From: Paragordius varius | Lineage: Eukaryota; Nematomorpha | NCBI GenBank assembly: GCA_964247055.1 | Contig: OZ176055.1 | Location: 4,216,001-4,280,000, forward strand | DNA length: 64,000 nt | Direction: 5' to 3' | Shown: piece by piece, positions 62,840 through 64,000 of the stretch | Numbering within the stretch: position 1 is the stretch's first letter | Layout: the number at the start of each line of letters is the position of its first letter | Made by a program: the position numbers and the translations under genes | The notes under the pieces: generated by a model | Told to the model about the DNA's origin: nothing | Database searches by the model: none | The model's input: the letters and a program-made list of their open reading frames with translations, nothing else

Positions 62840-63070
62840 TATACTTTACTAAAATGTATATAATATGTAAATTCGTAGATTGGATAAATAAGCGCAAATA
62901 AGTTTTTTCTTTGAGGAAAAATAAAAAATGAGTAAAAACGTGCGTTTTCTGCGCAAACAATTAATATTTATTACGTTTGTTTGTTTACAAATAAATAAAT
63001 TTAAAACAATATGTAACATATCTAAATATGATATTTATGAGTCATAAAATCTACTAATTTATATTATGAG
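62840..63070. other. region upstream of the FAS1 gene
   Basis: AT-rich sequence just upstream of the signal-peptide exon. No defined promoter element was recognised. Confidence 0.4.
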
Positions 63071-63232
63071 CAATATACATTGCTAGTTCATTAATTATTG
63101 CCAAATAGCATATACAGCAAAGGGCGGTATTATTAGCAAATAGTTATTTTTTTTTACTATTATTAGCCAAAAAGAGTTCTCTTTGCTGCATATGCTATTT
63201 GACAATAATTAATAACAACCAGCAATGTATAC
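63071..63232. mobile_element. short inverted-repeat element, copy 2
   Basis: About 52-bp imperfect inverted ends: ATATACATTGCTAG ... ATTATTGCCAAATAGCATAT on the left, and the inverse ATATGCTATTTGACAATAAT ... CAGCAATGTATA on the right. A centre of about 60 bp has no coding. Confidence 0.7.
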
Positions 63233-64000
63233 TTACTCTTATATTTCTAAGAACTTTCTTCATAATATGAAATTAACAGCATGGTAGTCAAATGAATCTA
63301 GGCTTTGCAAAATATAATACATGTAAGTGTATCTATTTCACCAAACACCATAATTCGATCGAACTTATTTCAATTAAGGACAGTATTTTTTAATTACAAT
63401 TAATTAATCTATAGCTTCTGAGTTTATTTTAAATAAATCAACAACTAAATAGTTTATCACTCAAGGCAATGTACGTAGTACCACTTGTGTGCGAAAAACA
63501 GGGTTAGTTTTTAAGAAAAAAATTTTCAGGAGATAGCTTATGACCAGCGAATTCCTTTATCGCAAAAATTTTAATTTGTTGACGACCATTGAAGTATTAA
63601 GAGAAAATCGAAATCGGCAAATAGTGAAAATTAAGGATAATTAATCATAATAAAAAATAAAAAAAACTTGAGGTATTATGGTTTATTATCATCTTAGGAG
63701 ATATTTTTAATTTATTAATAGTCTAAAATCATCTAGGTAAGGTTTGTATAAAATTTCGTTTCAGATGGCGTTACCATACTTAAAATACAAAATTTTATTA
63801 TGAAACTAGGTTAAAATTTTTTTTTATTATTTACTAGCTAAACTCACTATAATCTTAACATTCATATTTTCAGTATTCAAATAAGAGTATAAAATATTTT
63901 TTAGTTTTTCATTTTTTTATCATCTGGGCTTATGAGTGTATAAAATATTTAATGTTTTATTTTGGAATCTTACATGAGCGGGAAATATAAAGTGTATAGA
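63233..64000. other. noncoding AT-rich stretch at the window end
   Basis: No gene or repeat structure was recognised. Confidence 0.5.

Overview
The window is AT-rich eukaryotic DNA, almost certainly from an animal. It holds intron-bearing metazoan genes (a 505-codon RtcB tRNA ligase, UFC1, cardiolipin synthase, a secreted EMI+FAS1 protein of the TGFBI/periostin kind, a dienoyl-CoA isomerase, mitochondrial ribosomal protein bL17m) set among many transposable elements. The most unusual property is intron size. Six introns in three genes are only 22-27 nt long, yet they sit beside introns of 60 nt to 6.7 kb. Introns of about 26 nt are known in dicyemid mesozoans, but the sequence alone does not prove that identity.

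Layout. 1-7.2 kb: noncoding DNA with a young Ty3/gypsy-type LTR element flanked by a 419-bp direct duplication. 7.3-8.5 kb: a two-exon gene for a very lysine-rich protein. 8.5-17 kb: repeats, including diverged ~312-bp tandem units, a Helitron relic, a mariner scrap and a TTAA-bounded short element. 17.1-20.5 kb: ECH1-like gene (+). 21.2-22.1 kb: bL17m (-). 22.6-26.3 kb: LINE with one open 955-codon frame (-). 28.0-29.1 kb: one TTAA element nested in another. 30.3-33.7 kb: a palindromic hAT transposon with an intact 8-bp target duplication. 35.4-47.2 kb: RTCB (-), 13 exons; its 6.7-kb intron 6 contains a hAT relic that itself contains a LINE with an open 1061-codon frame. 47.3-48.0 kb: UFC1 (+), head to head with RTCB (78 bp between start codons). 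49.0-50.8 kb: CRLS1 (-), tail to tail with UFC1. 52.0-53.4 kb: RTE-like LINE relic split by a foldback element. 55.7-62.8 kb: TGFBI/periostin-like gene (-), 14 exons. 62.9-64 kb: noncoding with a small inverted-repeat element.

Functions. RTCB (tRNA splicing and XBP1 mRNA ligation) and UFC1 (UFMylation E2) both serve RNA/ER homeostasis and probably share a promoter. ECH1, CRLS1 and bL17m are mitochondrial or lipid-metabolism housekeeping genes. The EMI/FAS1 protein is extracellular. Gene models were built by hand from reading frame, splice phase and remembered family sequences; phases agree at every junction given, except where noted.
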